Positions 1-9,257 of a stretch of 64,000 nucleotides of DNA are shown here, in pieces. Source of the stretch: Methylibium petroleiphilum PM1 (lineage in GTDB: Bacteria; Pseudomonadota; Gammaproteobacteria; Burkholderiales; Burkholderiaceae_C); contig NC_008825.1 in assembly GCF_000015725.1 (NCBI RefSeq), positions 3,286,001 to 3,350,000 of the forward strand, given 5' to 3'. Numbering within the stretch: position 1 is the first letter of the stretch; each line of letters starts with the position of its first letter. The notes under the pieces are model-generated. The model was given only the letters and a program-made list of their open reading frames with translations, searched no databases and was not told the origin of the DNA. The position numbers were made by a program, and so were the translations under genes.

Positions 1-1875
1 GGCCTTGCACCAATACTGGCCACGCTCGTTGAAGACACGCACCAGCGCACCATCGTGGATGCCGCGCGGCGCCGCGTCGCCCGGGTGGATCTCCAGCACC
101 GGCTCGCCCTCGATGTCCCGCAGGCTCTTCACGTTGACGAAGCTGGAGTTGAGGAAGTTGCGCGCCGGCGGCGAGATCATCGCCAGCGGATAGGCCGCGG
201 CGAGCGCGGGCGTGCTCTGCGCCGACTCGTGGTTAGGCACGTGGTCGGGCACGCCCCAGCCGGGCGCGTCGATGCGGCAGCGCCCGCTCGGCGTGGGGAA
301 GCCGCCGTGGGCGAACGGCGCCTCGGGCAGTGGCAGCTGGACCCAGCCGCGGGCCCGCAGCTCGTCGAAGTGGACATGGTGGCCGAAGGCCTGGCGGGCG
401 ATCGCCTCGTCGCTGTCGCCGAAGCAGGGTTCGTCATAGCCCATGCGCGCGGCAAGGCGCCGGAAGATCTCGGTATTGGGCAGCGCCTCGCCCAGCGGCG
501 CGACCGCCGCTTCGTTGATCAGCACCGAGGTGTGGCCGTAGCTGCGGTGCACGTCCAGGTGCTCGAGCTGCGTGGTCGCGGGCAGCACGAAGTCGGCGTG
601 GTCTGCGGTGTCGGTGAGGAAGTGCTCCAGCACCACGGTGAACAGATCCTCGCGCGCGAAGCCCCGCACGACCTGGGGTGATTCGGGCGCCACCGCGACG
701 GGATTGCTGTTGTAGACCACCAGCGCCTCGATCTTCGGGCCGAAGCCGGCCGAGCTCTCGTGCAGCAGGTCGTCGCCGATGGTGCTCATGTTGATCGTGC
801 GCGGGCGGCGCGCGCCCAGCAGCTCGGGCCGCTGCAGAGCGCCGTGATCGATCGGGTACCAGCCGCTGCTCGACAGCAGCAACCCGCCGGCGCGATGCCG
901 CCAGGCGCCGACAAGGCAGGGCAGCGTGGCGACCAGGCGCACCGCGTTTCCGCCTCCATGCACGCGCTGCATGCCGTAGTTGAGGCGGATCGCGGCCGGG
1001 CGCGTGCTGCCGTAGTCGCGCGCCAGGCCACGCACCTGCTCGGCGTCCACGCCGCAGACGGCGGCGGTGCGCTCGGGCGTCCAGGCAAGCGCCTTCTCGC
1101 GCAGCGCCGGCCAGCCCTCGGTGTGGCGGTCGATGTAGTCGTGGTCGAGCCAGTCGTTGACGATCAGCTCGCGCATCAGGCCGAGCACCAGCGCACCGTC
1201 GGTACCCGGCAGCAGCGCAAGGTGCTGGTGGCACTTGTCGGCGGTCTCGGAGCGGCGCGGATCGATGCACACCAGCTTCGCGCCGGCGCGCTTGGCAGCC
1301 TGGGCGTAGGTCCAGAAGTGCAGGTTCGACGCAATGCTGTTGCTGCCCCAGATCAGGATCAGCTTCGCCTCGGCGAAGTGCTCCACGTGCATGCCAACCT
1401 TGGCTCCGTAGCTCGCCGTCAGCGCTTCGCCGCCGGCGCTGGCGCAGATGGTGCGGTCGAGCAGCGAGGCCCCCAGGCGGTGGAAGAAGCGCGCGGCCAT
1501 GCTCTCGCCCTGCACCAGACCCATCGTGCCGGCATAGCTGTATGGCACGATGGCCTGCGGGTCGCGCGCGGCGATCGCCTGCAGGCGCGTCGCGATGGCG
1601 TCCAGCGCTTCGGTCCAGCCGACCTGCTCGAAGCGCCCGGCGCCCTTGGGTCCGACGCGCCGCAGCGGGTGCAGCACGCGCTCGGGGTGGTAGGTGCGCT
1701 CGGGATAGCGCGAGACCTTGGTGCACAGCGCGCCGTGCGTGGTCGGGTGGTCGGCATCGCCCTGGACCTTGACCGCGCGGCCGTCGCGCACCGTGACGCG
1801 CAGCGCGCAGGTGTCGGGGCAGTCGTGCGGGCAGGCGCCGCGCACGCTGCGGGTCAGCCCGCCGTCGCCTTCCAC
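1..1875 (-). CDS. Molybdopterin-dependent oxidoreductase, 3' end cut by window edge
   Basis: About 625 residues are visible and the frame is still open at position 1. The N-terminus carries CPHDCPDTC (Cys15, Cys19, Cys23), with a fourth Cys at GALCTK (Cys51), the usual [4Fe-4S] site of the DMSO-reductase superfamily. Downstream come RTICASAGGEAL, LILIWGSN, LVCIDPRRSETA and AIRLNYGMQ, typical of the molybdopterin guanine dinucleotide-binding domains. The last visible residues (IHDGALVRVFNERGQYWC) belong to the C-terminal dinucleotide-binding domain, so only a short tail is missing. No Tat signal is seen, so it is probably cytoplasmic. The start is taken as GTG at 1873-1875, overlapping the stop of the upstream surface-protein gene, which suggests cotranscription. 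The substrate cannot be read from the sequence. Confidence 0.85.
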   Translation of the reverse strand, partial: MEGDGGLTRSVRGACPHDCPDTCALRVTVRDGRAVKVQGDADHPTTHGALCTKVSRYPERTYHPERVLHPLRRVGPKGAGRFEQVGWTEALDAIATRLQAIAARDPQAIVPYSYAGTMGLVQGESMAARFFHRLGASLLDRTICASAGGEALTASYGAKVGMHVEHFAEAKLILIWGSNSIASNLHFWTYAQAAKRAGAKLVCIDPRRSETADKCHQHLALLPGTDGALVLGLMRELIVNDWLDHDYIDRHTEGWPALREKALAWTPERTAAVCGVDAEQVRGLARDYGSTRPAAIRLNYGMQRVHGGGNAVRLVATLPCLVGAWRHRAGGLLLSSSGWYPIDHGALQRPELLGARRPRTINMSTIGDDLLHESSAGFGPKIEALVVYNSNPVAVAPESPQVVRGFAREDLFTVVLEHFLTDTADHADFVLPATTQLEHLDVHRSYGHTSVLINEAAVAPLGEALPNTEIFRRLAARMGYDEPCFGDSDEAIARQAFGHHVHFDELRARGWVQLPLPEAPFAHGGFPTPSGRCRIDAPGWGVPDHVPNHESAQSTPALAAAYPLAMISPPARNFLNSSFVNVKSLRDIEGEPVLEIHPGDAAPRGIHDGALVRVFNERGQYWCKA

Positions 1876-2216
1876 TTGCCGTCCACCTTGCAGAGCTGCT
1901 GCTCGCTGCGGGCGCTGAGTGCCTTGTGCCGGTTCTCCATCACCACCACGCGGCAACCGGCGCGCTCGCCCTCGCGCGCCGTGACACTCCCCTCGCTGCC
2001 GCTGCGTTCGTTGCGCCAGGTCACCGGCACGCCCAGTTCGGGCGCGACCAGTGCCTGCGTGACGGCGGCGCGGTAAAGCTTGAAGTCCTGCTCGTTGAAG
2101 CGGCTGATCGGCGTGTTGCGCAGGAAGCCGTAATTGGCGACCTGGGCCAGCGCCGCACTGCCGGCGGCCAGCGCCCCGAACGCCACGGCGGCACCGACAA
2201 AGCTTCGTCCTCTCAT
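1854..2216 (-). CDS. Small exported surface-antigen-like protein (RT0821/Lpp0805-type)
   Basis: A 120-residue protein with a clear signal peptide (MRGRSFVGAAVAFGALAAG, cleavage near AALAQ). The mature part has NTPISRFNEQDF near its start and CRVVVMENR followed by EQQLCKVDGKW near its end. Alternating hydrophobic strands and two cysteines suggest a small periplasmic or surface beta domain, resembling the 17-kDa surface antigen family. The start at 2216 is chosen because GGGAGGA lies just upstream; an in-frame codon at 2240 would leave a non-signal extension. The stop overlaps the molybdopterin oxidoreductase start by about 20 bases. The family assignment is tentative and the function is unknown. 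Confidence 0.7.
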   Translation of the reverse strand: MRGRSFVGAAVAFGALAAGSAALAQVANYGFLRNTPISRFNEQDFKLYRAAVTQALVAPELGVPVTWRNERSGSEGSVTAREGERAGCRVVVMENRHKALSARSEQQLCKVDGKWKATAG

Positions 2217-2367
2217 CGCGGTCCTCCCTGCCGCCCGCATCTCGGCCGGCCCGGCATGGAGTGTGCCTCGTGCCGGCCGAGGCTGCAGAACGACCCTGCC
2301 GCGGCTGCGTCGCCGGGCGCGGCATTACCATGCCGAAGTGGAATCTTCGCCCGCTGGGGAGACGCCG

Positions 2368-3561
2368 ATGCAGTTGATCGAATCCATCCTCGCCGACAGT
2401 GCCGCGGTCACCGCGATCCGCCGAGACCTGCACGCCCACCCCGAGCTGTGCTTCGAGGAGCGCCGCACCGCGGACGTGATCGCCCGCGCCCTGGGTGACT
2501 GGGGCATCCCGGTGCACCGCGGGCTGGGCACGACCGGCGTGGTCGGCATCGTCAAGAATGGCTCGTCAGACCGCGCGATCGGCCTGCGTGCGGACATCGA
2601 CGCGCTGCCGATCACCGAGCACAACACCTTCCCCCACGCCAGCCGCCACGCCGGCAAGATGCACGCCTGCGGCCACGACGGTCACACCGCGATGCTGCTC
2701 GCGGCCGCCCAGCATTTTTCCAGGCACCGGCATTTCGACGGCACCGTCTACCTGATCTTCCAGCCGGCCGAGGAAGGCGGCGGCGGCGCGCGCGAGATGA
2801 TCAAGGAGGGCTTGTTCGAGCGCTTCCCGATGGAGGCGGTGTTCGGCGCGCACAACTGGCCCGGGCTGAAGGTCGGCCAGTTCGCGCTGAAGACCGGTCC
2901 GGTGTTCGCGAGCAGCAACGAGTTCCGCATCACCATCCAGGGCAAGGGCGCGCACGCGGCGATGCCTCATCTCGGTGTCGATCCGGTCCCGGTGGCCTGT
3001 CAGATGGTGCAGGCCTTCCAGACCATCATCACGCGCAACAAGCGCCCGCTCGACACCGGCGTGATCTCCGTGACGATGATCCACACCGGCGAGGCCACCA
3101 ATGTCATGCCCGACAGCTGCGAGATCCGCGGCACGGTGCGCACTTTCACGACCGAGGTGCTCGACCTGATCGAGCAGCGCATGAGGACCATCGCCGACGC
3201 CACCTGCGCGGCCTTCGAGACGCGCTGCCGCTTCGAGTTCTCGCGCAACTACCCGCCCACCATCAACCATGCGGCGGAGACCGCGTTCGCGCAGTCAGTG
3301 ATGACCGAGGTGGTGGGCGCCGAGAACGTGCTGGAGTTCGAGCCGACGATGGGGGCCGAGGACTTCAGCTACTACCTGCAGCACCGGCCCGGCTGCTATT
3401 TCGTCATCGGCAACGGGGACGGCGCGCACCGCGAGGGCGGACACGGCCTGGGCCCGTGCATGCTGCACAACCCGAGCTACGACTTCAACGACGACCTGAT
3501 CCCGCTCGGGGCAACGCTGTGGGTGCGGCTGGCCGAGCGCTGGCTGGCGACGTCGCGCTGA
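2368..3561 (+). CDS. M20-family amidohydrolase (hippurate hydrolase / N-acyl amino acid amidase type)
   Basis: A 397-residue metal-dependent amidohydrolase of peptidase family M20D. It is expected to cleave an N-acyl amino acid or related amide in the cytoplasm. Signatures: RRDLHAHPELCFEE (residues 18-31), the metal site HACGHDGHTAML (99-110) and FQPAEEGGGGAREM (131-144). The small dimerisation domain includes GKGAHAAMPHLGVDPV, and FEPTMGAEDFSYYL precedes the C-terminal metal ligand. Length matches the family. The start at 2368 follows GGGGAGA; the open frame extends upstream, but that part lacks family similarity. It converges with the HAD gene. The exact substrate (hippurate, indole-3-acetyl amino acids or other) is not determinable. 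Confidence 0.9.
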   Translation: MQLIESILADSAAVTAIRRDLHAHPELCFEERRTADVIARALGDWGIPVHRGLGTTGVVGIVKNGSSDRAIGLRADIDALPITEHNTFPHASRHAGKMHACGHDGHTAMLLAAAQHFSRHRHFDGTVYLIFQPAEEGGGGAREMIKEGLFERFPMEAVFGAHNWPGLKVGQFALKTGPVFASSNEFRITIQGKGAHAAMPHLGVDPVPVACQMVQAFQTIITRNKRPLDTGVISVTMIHTGEATNVMPDSCEIRGTVRTFTTEVLDLIEQRMRTIADATCAAFETRCRFEFSRNYPPTINHAAETAFAQSVMTEVVGAENVLEFEPTMGAEDFSYYLQHRPGCYFVIGNGDGAHREGGHGLGPCMLHNPSYDFNDDLIPLGATLWVRLAERWLATSR

Positions 3562-3593
3562 TCGAAAACACCGCGAACGGGCCGCAACGGCGG

Positions 3594-4223
3594 CTAGAGC
3601 CAACCTTCGGCCTTCAGCGCCGCTTCGCAGCCCTGTGGGCTGGTGAAATGCAGGGCCTGCCATCCTGCAGCCCGCGCTGCGGCGACGTTGTCGGCATGGT
3701 CGTCGATGAAGATGCTGCGCGCCGGGTCGATGCCGAAGTCGCTTACGGCGCGCTCGAAGATCGCCGGTTCGGGCTTGATCAACCCCACGCGCGCCGAAAA
3801 CAGGCCCGCCTCGAACCACGCGAAGAACTCGTGGTGCCGCTCCAGGTAGTCGGCATAGGGTGCGGGCATATTCGACAGGTAGTAGAGCGGATGCTTGGCC
3901 TCGCGCAGCGACCGCATCAGGGCCAGCGTGCCGGCCTGCACCTCCAGATGCGGTGGCACGGCCTCAACGACGGCACGCACCTCGTCGTCGGCCAGACCTG
4001 TGCGCGCCGAGATGCGCGCCACCAGTTCGTCGGTGCCGACCGTGCCGCGGTCGAACGCGGCCCAGTCGCTGCCCAGCCGGAAACCCTGGAAGATGCGCTC
4101 GGCCAGGGATTGCGAGGCCTCGGCATCGCCGGCGTGCTGAGGCAGCACCTGCTGCAGCAGCTGCAGCGGCTGCCAGCGGAACACGACGCCACCGAAATCG
4201 AACACCACCGCGCGCTGCGTCAT
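3594..4223 (-). CDS. HAD-superfamily phosphatase, subfamily IA (YihX-like)
   Basis: A 209-residue HAD hydrolase. Motif I is VVFDFGGVVF with nucleophile Asp9; the usual second Asp is Gly, as in the YihX/epoxide-hydrolase-like branch. Motif II is in YYLSNMP, motif III in GLIKPEPAIF and motif IV in SIFIDDHADN. The alpha-helical C1 cap lies between residues about 20 and 90. Its start overlaps the pgi stop (ATGA, 4220-4223), so it is the last gene of tal-pgi-HAD. YihX dephosphorylates glucose 1-phosphate, so a sugar-phosphate substrate would suit this context, but that is inference. Confidence 0.85.
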   Translation of the reverse strand: MTQRAVVFDFGGVVFRWQPLQLLQQVLPQHAGDAEASQSLAERIFQGFRLGSDWAAFDRGTVGTDELVARISARTGLADDEVRAVVEAVPPHLEVQAGTLALMRSLREAKHPLYYLSNMPAPYADYLERHHEFFAWFEAGLFSARVGLIKPEPAIFERAVSDFGIDPARSIFIDDHADNVAAARAAGWQALHFTSPQGCEAALKAEGWL

Positions 4224-5857
4224 GGCGTCCCCAGCTTGCGCAGCAGGCCGACGGTCGAACCATCGAGACCGCTCGCGTCGCCCGTCGTCAACCGCGGCAG
4301 AAGTTCACTGCACATCGCCTTGCCGAGCTCCACGCCCCACTGGTCAAAACTGTTGATACCCCAGACTGCGCCGCTGGTGAAGACGCGATGCTCGTACATC
4401 GCGATCAGCGCGCCGAGCGTCGCCGGATCGAGGCGCTCCAGCAGCAGCGTGGTGCTCGGTCGGTTGCCTGGGAAGCTGCGGTGCCGCGCCAGCACGTCGC
4501 GCGGCATGTCGGCTGCGGCCGTCGGGGCCCGCTCGGCCAGCGCCTGTGCCTCGCTTTTACCCGCCATCAGCGCCTGGGACTGCGCCAGGCAGTTCGCCAG
4601 CAGCTTGCGCTGCTGTTCGGCCAGCAATGGCTGAAGGGCCGGCGGCAGATCGAGGTGTGCATGGCTGGTATCGCGCACGGCGATGAACTCGACCGGGATC
4701 ACGTCGCTGCCCTGGTGCAGCATCTGGAAATAGGCGTGCTGAGCGTTCGTGCCCGGTTCGCCCCAGACCACCGGCGAGGTCGCGAACGGCAGCGGCTCGC
4801 CGTCGCGGTCGACGCACTTGCCGTTGCTCTCCATCTCGAGCTGCTGCAGATAGGCCGGCAGGCGGCGCAGGCCCTGGTGATAGGGCGCGACGCTGCGGCT
4901 CGTCAGCCCGTGGAAGTTGCGGTACCAGACGTCGAGCAGGCCCAGCAGCACCGGCAGGTTGCGCTCCAGCGGCGCCGTCGCGAAATGGCGATCCATCGCA
5001 TGGGCGCCGCCCAGCAGTGCGCGGAAGTGCGTGGCACCCAGCGCGATGGCCACCGGCAGGCCGATGGCCGACCACAGCGAGTAGCGGCCGCCGACCCAGT
5101 CCCAGAAGCCGAAGGCGGTGTCGATGCCGAAGGCCACCGCGGCGTCGACGTTGGTGGTGGTCGCGACGAAGTGGCGAGCGATGTCGCGTCCACCGCGCGC
5201 CAGGAACCAGGCCTTGGCCGTCTCGGCGTTGGCCATCGTCTCCTGGGTGGTGAAGGTCTTGGACGCGATGATGAACAGCGTGCTTTGCGGATCCAGCTGC
5301 GTCAACAGCGGCGCGAGCTCGTGGCCGTCGAGGTTGGAGACGAAATGGCTGCGCAGGCCGGCCTGCGTGTAGGCCTGCAGCGCGGGCACCGCCATCTGCG
5401 GGCCGAGGTCGGAGCCACCGATGCCGATGTTCACCACATCGGTGATGCCACTGTGCGCGGTGTCGCGCACGCGCTCGGCAAAGGCCAGCATCGCATCGAG
5501 CGTCGCGTGCACCTCGCTGCCGTGGGGCGCTGCGTCGCGCGGCGCCCGCAGCGCGGTGTGCAGCACGGCGCGGCCTTCGGTGTTGTTCAGCGGTGCGCCG
5601 GCGAGCATCGCGTCGCGCCGCCCTTCCAGGCCGACCTCACGCGCCAGACGCAGCAGCAGCGCCAGCGCGGGCGCATCCAGCCAGTTCTTCGACAGATCGG
5701 CGAACAAGTGGGGGGCCTCGACACCGAAGCGCTCGAAGCGCCGCGCATCGCCGGCGAAGGCGGTGCGCAGGTCGAAGTTCGCGGCCGACGCGGCGAAATG
5801 CGCGCTCAAGTCCGCCCAGGCCGCCGTGCGGTCGCCACGCACCCAGGAAGCGGACAT
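4220..5857 (-). CDS. pgi: Glucose-6-phosphate isomerase
   Basis: A 545-residue phosphoglucose isomerase that interconverts glucose 6-phosphate and fructose 6-phosphate in the cytoplasm. Recognisable elements: VVNIGIGGSDLGP (residues 141-153), IASKTFTTQETM (197-208), the signature DWVGGRYSLWSAIG (about 253-266), and SFDQWGVELGKAM near the C-terminus with the catalytic Lys. Full length for the family. The ATG start overlaps the transaldolase stop by one base (TGATG); a GTG one codon upstream is also possible. It lies between tal and a HAD phosphatase in a tightly coupled operon linking the pentose phosphate and hexose phosphate pools. Confidence 0.97.
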   Translation of the reverse strand: MSASWVRGDRTAAWADLSAHFAASAANFDLRTAFAGDARRFERFGVEAPHLFADLSKNWLDAPALALLLRLAREVGLEGRRDAMLAGAPLNNTEGRAVLHTALRAPRDAAPHGSEVHATLDAMLAFAERVRDTAHSGITDVVNIGIGGSDLGPQMAVPALQAYTQAGLRSHFVSNLDGHELAPLLTQLDPQSTLFIIASKTFTTQETMANAETAKAWFLARGGRDIARHFVATTTNVDAAVAFGIDTAFGFWDWVGGRYSLWSAIGLPVAIALGATHFRALLGGAHAMDRHFATAPLERNLPVLLGLLDVWYRNFHGLTSRSVAPYHQGLRRLPAYLQQLEMESNGKCVDRDGEPLPFATSPVVWGEPGTNAQHAYFQMLHQGSDVIPVEFIAVRDTSHAHLDLPPALQPLLAEQQRKLLANCLAQSQALMAGKSEAQALAERAPTAAADMPRDVLARHRSFPGNRPSTTLLLERLDPATLGALIAMYEHRVFTSGAVWGINSFDQWGVELGKAMCSELLPRLTTGDASGLDGSTVGLLRKLGTP

Positions 5858-6807
5858 CACAGCGCCTGGATCAGCCGGTCGAGCTGCGCGGCGTCGACCG
5901 CGAAGGCACGGATGCCCTCGGCGAGCTTTTCGGTGGCCATCGCGTCCTCGTTGAGTGCGTAGCGGAAGCTCGCCTCGTTGAAGCTCAGCGCCTTGGCATC
6001 GCAGTGCAGCGCGGCATCGACGTCGAGTGCCCGCATCACCGTCGCCTCGCTGGCCTGCAGCTGGGCCAGAAGCTCCGGCGAGATCGTCAGCAGGTCACAG
6101 CCCGCCAGTGCCAGGATCTGCCCGGTGTTGCGGAAGCTGGCGCCCATGACCTCGGTCTCGATACCGAACTTGCGGAAGTAGCGCCAGATCTGCGCCACCG
6201 ACTTCACGCCGGGATCATTGGCACCGGCATTGGCGGCCTCGTCCCAGCGCGCGCCGGCCGCCTTCTTGTGCCAGTCGTGGATGCGCCCGACGAAGGGCGA
6301 GATCAGCCGCACGCCCGACTCGCCGCAGGCCACCGCCTGGCAGAACGCGAACAGCAGGGTCAGGTTGCAGTGGATGCCGTGGTGCTCGAGCGCCTTGGCG
6401 GCCTGGATGCCTTCCCAGGTGGCGGCGATCTTGATCAGCACGCGCTCGCGAGCGATGCCCTCGGATTCGTACAGCGCCATGATGCGCTGGGCCCGCGCCA
6501 CGGTGGCCGCGGCATCGAAGCTCAACCGGGCGTCGACCTCGGTCGAAACGCGTCCCGGGACGACGTTGAGAATTTCGCAGCCGAAGCGCACCAGCACGCG
6601 GTCGACGATCGCGTCGAGCGGCTGGCCGCGGTGCGCCGCGGCAGTCTGCGCCAGCAGCGGCGCATAGGCCGGCTGGCTGACGGCCTTCAGGATCAGCGAC
6701 GGGTTGGTGGTGGCATCGCGCGGCGCGAAGGCCGCGATCTGCTTGAAGTCGCCGGTGTCGGCGACCACGGTGGTGTAGGCCTTGAGCTGCTCGAGTTGGC
6801 TGGACAT
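5857..6807 (-). CDS. tal: Transaldolase
   Basis: A 316-residue class I transaldolase of the TalB type. It transfers a dihydroxyacetone unit between sedoheptulose 7-phosphate and glyceraldehyde 3-phosphate. The early [10 protein letters not shown] motif (residues 33-42) and the Schiff-base lysine in [12 protein letters not shown] (Lys126) are present. [20 protein letters not shown] follows the family closely. Length matches E. coli TalB within a residue or two. The start at 6807 (MSSQLEQLK) fits the family; upstream in-frame codons would add an unrelated 20-residue extension. First gene of the tal-pgi-HAD operon. Confidence 0.96.
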   Translation of the reverse strand: MSSQLEQLKAYTTVVADTGDFKQIAAFAPRDATTNPSLILKAVSQPAYAPLLAQTAAAHRGQPLDAIVDRVLVRFGCEILNVVPGRVSTEVDARLSFDAAATVARAQRIMALYESEGIARERVLIKIAATWEGIQAAKALEHHGIHCNLTLLFAFCQAVACGESGVRLISPFVGRIHDWHKKAAGARWDEAANAGANDPGVKSVAQIWRYFRKFGIETEVMGASFRNTGQILALAGCDLLTISPELLAQLQASEATVMRALDVDAALHCDAKALSFNEASFRYALNEDAMATEKLAEGIRAFAVDAAQLDRLIQAL

Positions 6808-6889
6808 GGGCTTCGCGCACGACACGGTCGAGTGAGCGTCGATGGTAAACCGACACCCGTCCCGCACCGCGCCCGCCAGGGCACCGAAC

Positions 6890-7171
6890 TCACGCCTGCA
6901 CTGGCGAGGGCGTGAGCAAATCGTCGATCCCGTAGAGCCGGGACAGCTCGCTGAGCTTCTCGGGCACGGCCGTCAGCTCGAAACGCTTGCCCCAGGCCTG
7001 GGCGAGCCGGCGGCATTCGAGGAGCACGGCCAGTGCCGTGGAGTCGAAGCGCTGCAGCTGCGATCCGTCGATCACCAGCAGCGGCTCGGCCTCGCGCTCC
7101 AGCGAGACCTTGAGCAGCCGCAACGTGTCGCGCGCCTCGTTCAGGGTCAGCGTCTCGGGCAGCAGCAGCAT
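6890..7171 (-). CDS. mlaB: STAS-domain protein MlaB
   Basis: A 93-residue single STAS domain. The core [28 protein letters not shown] (residues 31-58) includes the strand-helix region with a conserved Ser/Thr (DST) that contacts the ATPase in related complexes. In the Mla system MlaB binds the MlaF ATPase on the cytoplasmic side and is needed for complex stability and activity. It is the last gene of mlaFEDACB, six bases after mlaC. The low-complexity C-terminus (LLTPSPVQA) is unremarkable. Confidence 0.85.
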   Translation of the reverse strand: MLLLPETLTLNEARDTLRLLKVSLEREAEPLLVIDGSQLQRFDSTALAVLLECRRLAQAWGKRFELTAVPEKLSELSRLYGIDDLLTPSPVQA

Positions 7172-7177
7172 GCCCGC

Positions 7178-7807
7178 TCAGCCCCGGGCGCCAGCGCTCT
7201 TGTTGCGCTGGGCCAGTTCGGCGATCAGGGCGTCCATGCCCTTGGCCTTGATGATGGGCATCCACTGCTGCTGGTAGCTCAGGCCGAGGCGGATGCCCAG
7301 CACATCCAGGTCGTGGATCTTCCAGGCATCGCCGGTCCGACGCAGGTAGTAGTTGATGGGCACCGGATCGCGCTGGCCGACGATCTTGGTGCGCACGATG
7401 ACTTCACCGGGGTTGTCCGGACTCTTGACGACCCGGCCGAACTCGATCGTCTGGTCGCGTACCTGCGCAAACGCCGCCGCGTACTGGCGCACCAGCATGA
7501 CCTTGAACTCGTCCTGGAGCCGGGCGCGCTGGTCCGGCGTCGCCTGACTCCAGGCCGCCTTGCCGGCAGCGAACTCGGTCATGGCGTCGAAGTCCACGTG
7601 CGGCAGGATCTTGGCGTCGACCAGCGCGAGGATGCGCTGGGTGTCGCCACCCTGGATGGCCTTGTCGGCCTTGATGGAATCGAGCACCTCGGTGGACACC
7701 TGCTTGACCAGGCCGTCGGGCGTCTGCGCCACGGTCTGGGCCAGCGCGACGCCGTGCGCCAGACCGAGGGCGACCAGACTCAGCGACAGGAATTGACGTT
7801 TCAGCAT
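7178..7807 (-). CDS. mlaC: Periplasmic phospholipid carrier MlaC (Tol-Tol/toluene tolerance family)
   Basis: A 209-residue exported protein with a signal peptide (MLKRQFLSLSLVALGLAHG, cleavage near VALA-QT). The mature chain has the MlaC/Ttg2D pattern: ILALVDAKILPHVDFDAMTEFAAG, then LQDEFKVMLVRQYAAAF, and a C-terminal sheet with INYYLRRTGDAWKIHDLDVLGI. MlaC shuttles phospholipid between outer-membrane MlaA and the inner-membrane MlaFEDB complex. The start at 7807 gives the signal peptide and follows AAAGG; an upstream in-frame codon at 7897 adds 30 non-homologous residues. The 150-base gap before mlaA's stop is the largest in the operon. Confidence 0.93.
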   Translation of the reverse strand: MLKRQFLSLSLVALGLAHGVALAQTVAQTPDGLVKQVSTEVLDSIKADKAIQGGDTQRILALVDAKILPHVDFDAMTEFAAGKAAWSQATPDQRARLQDEFKVMLVRQYAAAFAQVRDQTIEFGRVVKSPDNPGEVIVRTKIVGQRDPVPINYYLRRTGDAWKIHDLDVLGIRLGLSYQQQWMPIIKAKGMDALIAELAQRNKSAGARG

Positions 7808-7957
7808 GTTTGTTTGCCTTTCAGTGGAAACGACCACGATCGAGCCTTTTGGAGACCGTTTGCGGCGACAAGTTCGCCACGCTACATGACGTTGCAATGA
7901 GGTTCAACGCGACGCAGCGCCCGGGGTTTCAGGATCGGGCGCATCACCACGCCGCGC

Positions 7958-8746
7958 TCAGGGTCGGGCCTGTGGCACTGGCGCACTGGCGGGCTCCGCC
8001 GGCGCAGAGGCAGGAGTAGCCGGTTCGTCGGGAACGTAATCCTCTTCGACCGCTCCTGCATCGCGACGCCGGCCGTCCTCCACCAGGCTGCGGCGGCGCT
8101 GCAGGTAGGCGTCGCGCACGAAGCTGTACTTGTCGAGCGCGATGTCGTCGAGCAGCCCGGTGGCGTCGAGCAGCCCCGCGCGCGTGTTGATCACGCGCAG
8201 GCCGGTCAGCGCATTGCGCAACCGGACCGATTCGACCACCTGGTCCGGCGAGGCCAGCAGGTCGACCGGCAGACCGACCGCATCGCGCGCCGAAGACGGC
8301 CCCAGCACCGGGAGCACCAGGTAGGCACCGGCATCGAAGCCCCAGACGCCCAGCGTCTGGCCGAAATCCTCGTAGTGCGGCGCGAGGCCCAGCGCGGAGG
8401 CCCAGTCGACGAAGCCGACGAGGCCGAACACGGTGTTCGTGCCGAAACGCATCACGTCGTTCGCACTGTCGCCGAAGCGGCCCTGGAGGATCAGATTGAA
8501 GGCCGACCAGACATCGCGCAGGTTGTTGAAGAAGTTGTCGATGCCCTGGCGAGCGACCGAGGGCACAACTTCGCGATAGACGCGCGCCGGCGGCGCGATC
8601 AGGTACTGGTCCACCGTCTCGTTGAACGCGAAGGTCTTGCGGTTGAGCTTCTCCAGCGGGTCGGGCTGCTCGACGGTGGCGCAGCCGACGAGGCCGAGCG
8701 CCAGGGCCACCGCCAGGATCGCCGATCGACAGACACCCGATTTCAC
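7958..8746 (-). CDS. mlaA: Outer-membrane lipoprotein MlaA (VacJ)
   Basis: A 262-residue lipoprotein. The signal peptide ends in a lipobox (LGLVGCATV), so Cys22 is probably acylated. The VacJ domain follows: DPLEKLNRKTFAFNETVDQY, ARQGIDNFFNNLRD, RFGTNTVFGLVGFVDWAS and GAYLVLPVLGPSSARDAVG. The C-terminal 30 residues are Pro/Ala/Glu-rich and probably disordered. MlaA removes mislocalised phospholipid from the outer leaflet. The start is a GTG whose codon overlaps the mlaD stop (GTGA). Unlike in E. coli, where mlaA is unlinked, here it lies inside the mla operon between mlaD and mlaC. Confidence 0.93.
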   Translation of the reverse strand: MKSGVCRSAILAVALALGLVGCATVEQPDPLEKLNRKTFAFNETVDQYLIAPPARVYREVVPSVARQGIDNFFNNLRDVWSAFNLILQGRFGDSANDVMRFGTNTVFGLVGFVDWASALGLAPHYEDFGQTLGVWGFDAGAYLVLPVLGPSSARDAVGLPVDLLASPDQVVESVRLRNALTGLRVINTRAGLLDATGLLDDIALDKYSFVRDAYLQRRRSLVEDGRRRDAGAVEEDYVPDEPATPASAPAEPASAPVPQARP

Positions 8747-9225
8747 TTCTTCGCTCCCTCGCCGTTGTTCGAGTCGGACGACTTGCTGTACAGGAACTGG
8801 CTGATCAGGTTCTCCAGCACCACCGCCGACTGCGTGACGCGGATCTTGTCGCCGGTGACCATCAGCTTCTCCTCAGTGCCTGGCTCAAGGCCGATGTACT
8901 GCTCGCCGAGCAGCCCAGACGTGAGGATTTTGGCCGAACTGTCCGCCGGGAAGCCGAAGCGCTTCTCGAGATCGATCTCGACGCGGGCCTGGTAGGTGTC
9001 GGCATCGAAGCCGATCGCGACCACGCGCCCGACCACGACACCGGCGCTCTTCACCGGCGCGCGCACCTTGAGCCCGCCGATGTTGTCGAAGCGAGCCGAG
9101 ACCGTGTAGGTGTCGTCGAAGCTCAGGCTCAGCAGGTTGCCGGCCTTCAGGGCCAGGAACACGATCGCCGCGGCACCGATCATCACGAACAGACCGACCC
9201 ACACGTCATGCTTGGATTTCTGCAT
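8743..9225 (-). CDS. mlaD: MCE-domain lipid transport protein MlaD
   Basis: A 160-residue inner-membrane anchored MCE protein. One N-terminal transmembrane helix (VGLFVMIGAAAIVFLALKA, about residues 9-27) is followed by the single MCE domain with FDNIGGLKVRAPVKSAGVVVG and the SGLLGEQYIGLEPG strand. MlaD forms the hexameric periplasmic ring on top of MlaE. The start at 9225 sits after AGGAGTAGGAAG; the frame is open further upstream, but that part reads as noise. Third gene of the mla operon. Confidence 0.93.
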   Translation of the reverse strand: MQKSKHDVWVGLFVMIGAAAIVFLALKAGNLLSLSFDDTYTVSARFDNIGGLKVRAPVKSAGVVVGRVVAIGFDADTYQARVEIDLEKRFGFPADSSAKILTSGLLGEQYIGLEPGTEEKLMVTGDKIRVTQSAVVLENLISQFLYSKSSDSNNGEGAKK

Positions 9226-9257
9226 CTTCCTACTCCTGACGGGCGCCTCGTCCGTCG

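Noticed and set aside
434-1726. A 430-codon minus-strand frame over the molybdopterin oxidoreductase
   Set aside because: The neighbouring frame encodes a continuous oxidoreductase with its cysteine cluster and conserved domains, so this frame is a shadow.
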